Assembly: GCF_003350535.1 (NCBI RefSeq)
Contig: NZ_QQBB01000006.1
Location: 186,001 to 250,000 of the forward strand
DNA from: Microvirga subterranea
Lineage (GTDB): Bacteria > Pseudomonadota > Alphaproteobacteria > Rhizobiales > Beijerinckiaceae
Direction: 5' to 3'
DNA length: 64,000 nt
In this document: one piece after another, positions 61,657-64,000 of the stretch
How the letters are laid out: each line of letters begins with the position of its first letter
How positions within the stretch are numbered: the first letter of the stretch is position 1
Notes under the pieces: model-generated
What the model was told of the DNA's origin: nothing
Seen by the model: the letters and a program-made list of their open reading frames with translations, nothing else
The model's database searches: none
Translations under genes and position numbers: made by a program

Positions 61657-62718
61657 ATGGCTGCACGCGACGTGCGGATCGGTCCTGCAAGACGTGCGTC
61701 GCGGAGCCATCCCTCGGACGCCGGCTCCTGGCTTGTTCCTGCGCTGATCGGAGGTGTCGCGGCCGTCCTGGGGGCGACGGCGCTCCACGTCCACCGCCGT
61801 GCCCGGGAGGCGGAGGAGCACGAGCCGCCGTTCGGCCGCTTCCTCACGGTCGAAGGTGTCAGGCTCCACTACATCGAACGCGGGCGGGGCGAGCCGCTTG
61901 CGTTGATTCACGGCAACGGCTCGCTCGTCCAGGATTTCCTGATCAGCGGCATCGTCGACGAGCTGGCGAAGCGCTACCGGGTCATCGTCATCGAGCGTCC
62001 GGGCTTCGGCTACAGCGCACGCCCCCGCCGGTTCTGGACCCCGCAGGCGCAGGCCCGGCTGCTCCATGCTGCGTACGAGCGGCTGGGCGTACGGAAGGCC
62101 CATGTGCTCGGCCATTCCTGGGGAGCGCTCGTGGCTGCGGCGCTGGCGATCGAGTTCCCTGATTTCGTCGAGAGCCTCGTGCTCGAATCCGGCTACTTCT
62201 ACCCGACGGCGCGCGCCGATGTGGTGCTCGTCTCGCAGCCTGCGATCCCGGGCGTCGGCGACGTCATGCGCTACACCGTCGCGCCGGTGGCTTCGCGCAT
62301 CCTGCTTCCGAAGATCTTCCGGAAGATCTTCGCCCCGGCGCCGGTACCGGAGCAGTTTCACCGCCGCTTTCCCAGGGAACTCGTCCTGCGCCCCTCCCAT
62401 CTGCGCGCAGCGTCGGAGGACGTAGCCCTCATGATCCCGGCCGCCATGTCGCTCCAGCATCGCTACCCCGGGATCAAGGCTCCCCTCTTCATCATCACGG
62501 GCGGGGACGACCAGATCGTCGATGCCGGTCGCCATTCCATGCGCCTGCACCGCGCCGTGCCGGGCAGCGAGATCCTCGTCGTGCCCGGACTTGGTCACAT
62601 GCTCCATCACCTGGCGCCGGATCTCGTGGTCGAGGCGGTCGATCGGGCCGCTCACCGCGCCGCACGGGCGCGTGCCGCGGCGTCCACGGACGGGACGGTG
62701 GAGGCGCGCTGGCCCTGA
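61657..62718 (+). CDS. Membrane-anchored alpha/beta hydrolase
   Basis: 353 residues. One membrane anchor lies at about 31-50 (LVPALIGGVAAVLGATALHV). The hydrolase domain follows: oxyanion HGNGS, nucleophile Ser in GHSWGALVAAA, acid in ITGGDDQIVDA and His in GLGHMLHHL. The lid region contains a basic hydrophobic segment (KIFRKIFAPAPVPEQF). Substrate unknown; it may be an esterase of membrane-derived compounds. Starts at 61639 or 61657; the second has the better AGGG spacing. Confidence 0.8.
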   Translation: MAARDVRIGPARRASRSHPSDAGSWLVPALIGGVAAVLGATALHVHRRAREAEEHEPPFGRFLTVEGVRLHYIERGRGEPLALIHGNGSLVQDFLISGIVDELAKRYRVIVIERPGFGYSARPRRFWTPQAQARLLHAAYERLGVRKAHVLGHSWGALVAAALAIEFPDFVESLVLESGYFYPTARADVVLVSQPAIPGVGDVMRYTVAPVASRILLPKIFRKIFAPAPVPEQFHRRFPRELVLRPSHLRAASEDVALMIPAAMSLQHRYPGIKAPLFIITGGDDQIVDAGRHSMRLHRAVPGSEILVVPGLGHMLHHLAPDLVVEAVDRAAHRAARARAAASTDGTVEARWP

Positions 62719-62783
62719 GGGCTGTGCGGTCGCGTCTCAGAACGCCACGGTGCTCAAGATGATGGCCCGGACGTCCGCCGAAG

Positions 62784-62797
62784 GTTGCCTTGGCAAC
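62784..62797 (+). promoter_or_regulatory. 14-bp perfect palindrome upstream of the flavoprotein gene
   Basis: GTTGCCTTGGCAAC is fully self-complementary and lies 124-137 bp before the flavoprotein start. It could be an operator; no consensus is matched. Confidence 0.3.
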
Positions 62798-62920
62798 GAT
62801 TCCCGCCGATCCGCGGGCCGAGCGACGCGAGCTTGCCAGGGACTCCCGCCCCGTACTACTGGAACCTCGTCCCGGTCATGAGCCCGGGGCTTACAGCAAG
62901 AGGGTCGAGGAAGGCGTCGC

Positions 62921-64000
62921 GTGGATCTGTTCGATGTGGTGGTGATCGGGGCCGGCGCGGCCGGCATGATGTGCGCCATCGAAGCCGGGAAGCGCGGGCG
63001 CTCGGTGCTTGTGGTGGACCATGCCGCGAAGCCCGGCGAGAAGATCCGCATCTCCGGCGGCGGGCGGTGCAACTTCACCAACCTGAACGCATCGCCGCAG
63101 AATTTCATCTCCGGAAATCCGAGCTTCTGCATCTCCGCCCTGCGCCGCTACACCCAGCGGGACTTCATCGCGCTCGTGGAGCGCTACGGCATCGCCTATC
63201 ACGAAAAGACCGTCGGGCAGCTCTTCTGTGACGGCCCCTCGACGCAGATCGTCAATCTGCTCCTGGCAGAGATGAGGCTCCATGGGGTGGTTCTGCGCCT
63301 CTCGACGAGCGTGGAGAGTGTCGAGAGGATCGGCGACGGATTCCAGATCACCCTGTCGACCGGTACAGTGACATGCCGGTCCCTTGTGGTGGCCTCTGGT
63401 GGAAAGTCGATTCCGAAGATGGGCGCAACCGGGTTCGGCTACGATCTCGCGGACCGGTTCGGCCTGAAGGTGACCGAGACGCGGCCGGCGCTGGTGCCGC
63501 TCACGCTCGAGCCCGGCATGCTCGAGCGCATGACGCCACTGGCCGGCGTTTCGGTCGATGCGGTGGTGGCATCGGGCAAGACCCGGTTTTCCGAAGCGAT
63601 GCTGTTCACCCACCGCGGCCTGAGCGGCCCCGCCATCCTTCAGATCTCCTCCTACTGGCGCGAGGGCGGCGAGATCACGGTCTCGATGGTGCCGCAGGTC
63701 AACGTGTTCGAGGAACTGCGTGCGGCCCGCAGCCGCAACGGGCGCCAGGCGCTCCAGACGGCACTCGCGGCCTTGCTGCCCAAGCGCCTGGCGCAACTGA
63801 TCGCCGAGAGCGAGCCGGGGCCGGCCAATTTGGCGGATTGTTCGGACAAATATCTTCGGAGGGTCGAAGCGGCCGTCAACCAATGGCGTTTCAAGCCGGC
63901 CGGTTCGGAGGGGTATCGCACGGCGGAGGTGACGTTGGGCGGCGTCGACACCCATGAACTTGACTCGAGGACCATGGAGGCGAAGCGTGTGCCCGGCCTC
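62921..64000 (+). CDS. HI0933/BaiN-like NAD(P)/FAD-dependent flavoprotein (3' end missing)
   Basis: At least 360 residues, continuing past the right edge. FAD-binding Rossmann motif VVVIGAGAAGMMCAIEAGKRG, the family signature SGGGRCNFTNLN, and later VVASGGKSIPKMGATGFG are clear. The frame starts at GTG 62921, with GAGGAAGG upstream, and no stop occurs to the end of the window. BaiN/RdsA-type members reduce unsaturated or steroid substrates, but most are uncharacterised. Confidence 0.87.
   Translation, partial: MDLFDVVVIGAGAAGMMCAIEAGKRGRSVLVVDHAAKPGEKIRISGGGRCNFTNLNASPQNFISGNPSFCISALRRYTQRDFIALVERYGIAYHEKTVGQLFCDGPSTQIVNLLLAEMRLHGVVLRLSTSVESVERIGDGFQITLSTGTVTCRSLVVASGGKSIPKMGATGFGYDLADRFGLKVTETRPALVPLTLEPGMLERMTPLAGVSVDAVVASGKTRFSEAMLFTHRGLSGPAILQISSYWREGGEITVSMVPQVNVFEELRAARSRNGRQALQTALAALLPKRLAQLIAESEPGPANLADCSDKYLRRVEAAVNQWRFKPAGSEGYRTAEVTLGGVDTHELDSRTMEAKRVPGL

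Overview
The window is a high-GC alphaproteobacterial chromosome segment that looks like core genome, not a mobile island. The organism is inferred to be in the Hyphomicrobiales and plausibly close to Microvirga or Methylobacterium. Grounds: a HisZ paralogue beside HisS; the run EAL protein - HAD hydrolase - ribF - wHTH/PAS - MCP; ileS-lspA-paired M16 peptidases-pgi-mutL; an lpxK-waaA-DUF374-DUF4170-cysQ block; and families such as DUF2093, DUF3095 and DUF4170. I see no rRNA, tRNA, CRISPR array, integrase, transposase or phage gene.

Layout. 1-335: tail of an unidentified gene and an AT-richer stretch. 336-3006: SbmA/BacA-type fused ABC exporter, facing a META-domain lipid/periplasm protein across a strong bidirectional terminator. 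3150-7414 (minus): hisS, a Lys/Ala-rich small basic protein, hisZ, hisG. 7602-9281 (minus): omega-aminotransferase and a CopZ-like copper chaperone. 9479-15809 (plus): a degenerate EAL protein broken by a frameshift, HAD hydrolase, ribF, a wHTH-like/PAS protein and an MCP. 15866-17587 (minus): DUF3095 protein and msrB. 17985-29274 (plus): ileS, lspA, an exported protein, active and inactive M16 peptidases, pgi, mutL and an HdeD membrane protein with an FNR/FixK-type box in its promoter. 29305-38696: zinc alcohol dehydrogenase divergent from a PQQ glucose dehydrogenase, rsmD, rluB with very long Arg-rich disordered tails, tadA, a haloacetate-dehalogenase-like hydrolase, purD. 38969-42376: a 1135-residue RTX/cadherin/Calx-beta secreted protein. 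42593-49307: xseA, DUF2093, and the Kdo/lipid A operon. 49311-54588: ubiA, a small exported protein, rsmE and two tandem glutamate-cysteine-ligase-superfamily genes. 54607-56600 (minus): a guanidine-II (mini-ykkC) riboswitch ahead of an SMR guanidinium exporter, followed 21 nt later by a Cache-type diguanylate cyclase. 57157-59607: a secreted GH113-like glycosidase with RTX and cadherin repeats. 59876-64000: methyltransferase, small proteins, YqaA membrane protein, alpha/beta hydrolase and a flavoprotein that runs off the end.

Themes. Envelope biogenesis (lpxK, waaA, acyltransferase, lspA, M16 pair, UbiA) and translation/RNA modification (hisS, ileS, rsmD, rluB, tadA, rsmE) dominate. Two RTX proteins end in related C-terminal modules, so they probably share one type I secretion system encoded elsewhere. 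The most interesting regulatory signal is the two-hairpin ACGR element at 56457-56508 with a well-spaced promoter immediately upstream. It gives the exporter a likely guanidine switch, and the close spacing of the next gene suggests that a c-di-GMP synthase may share that control.
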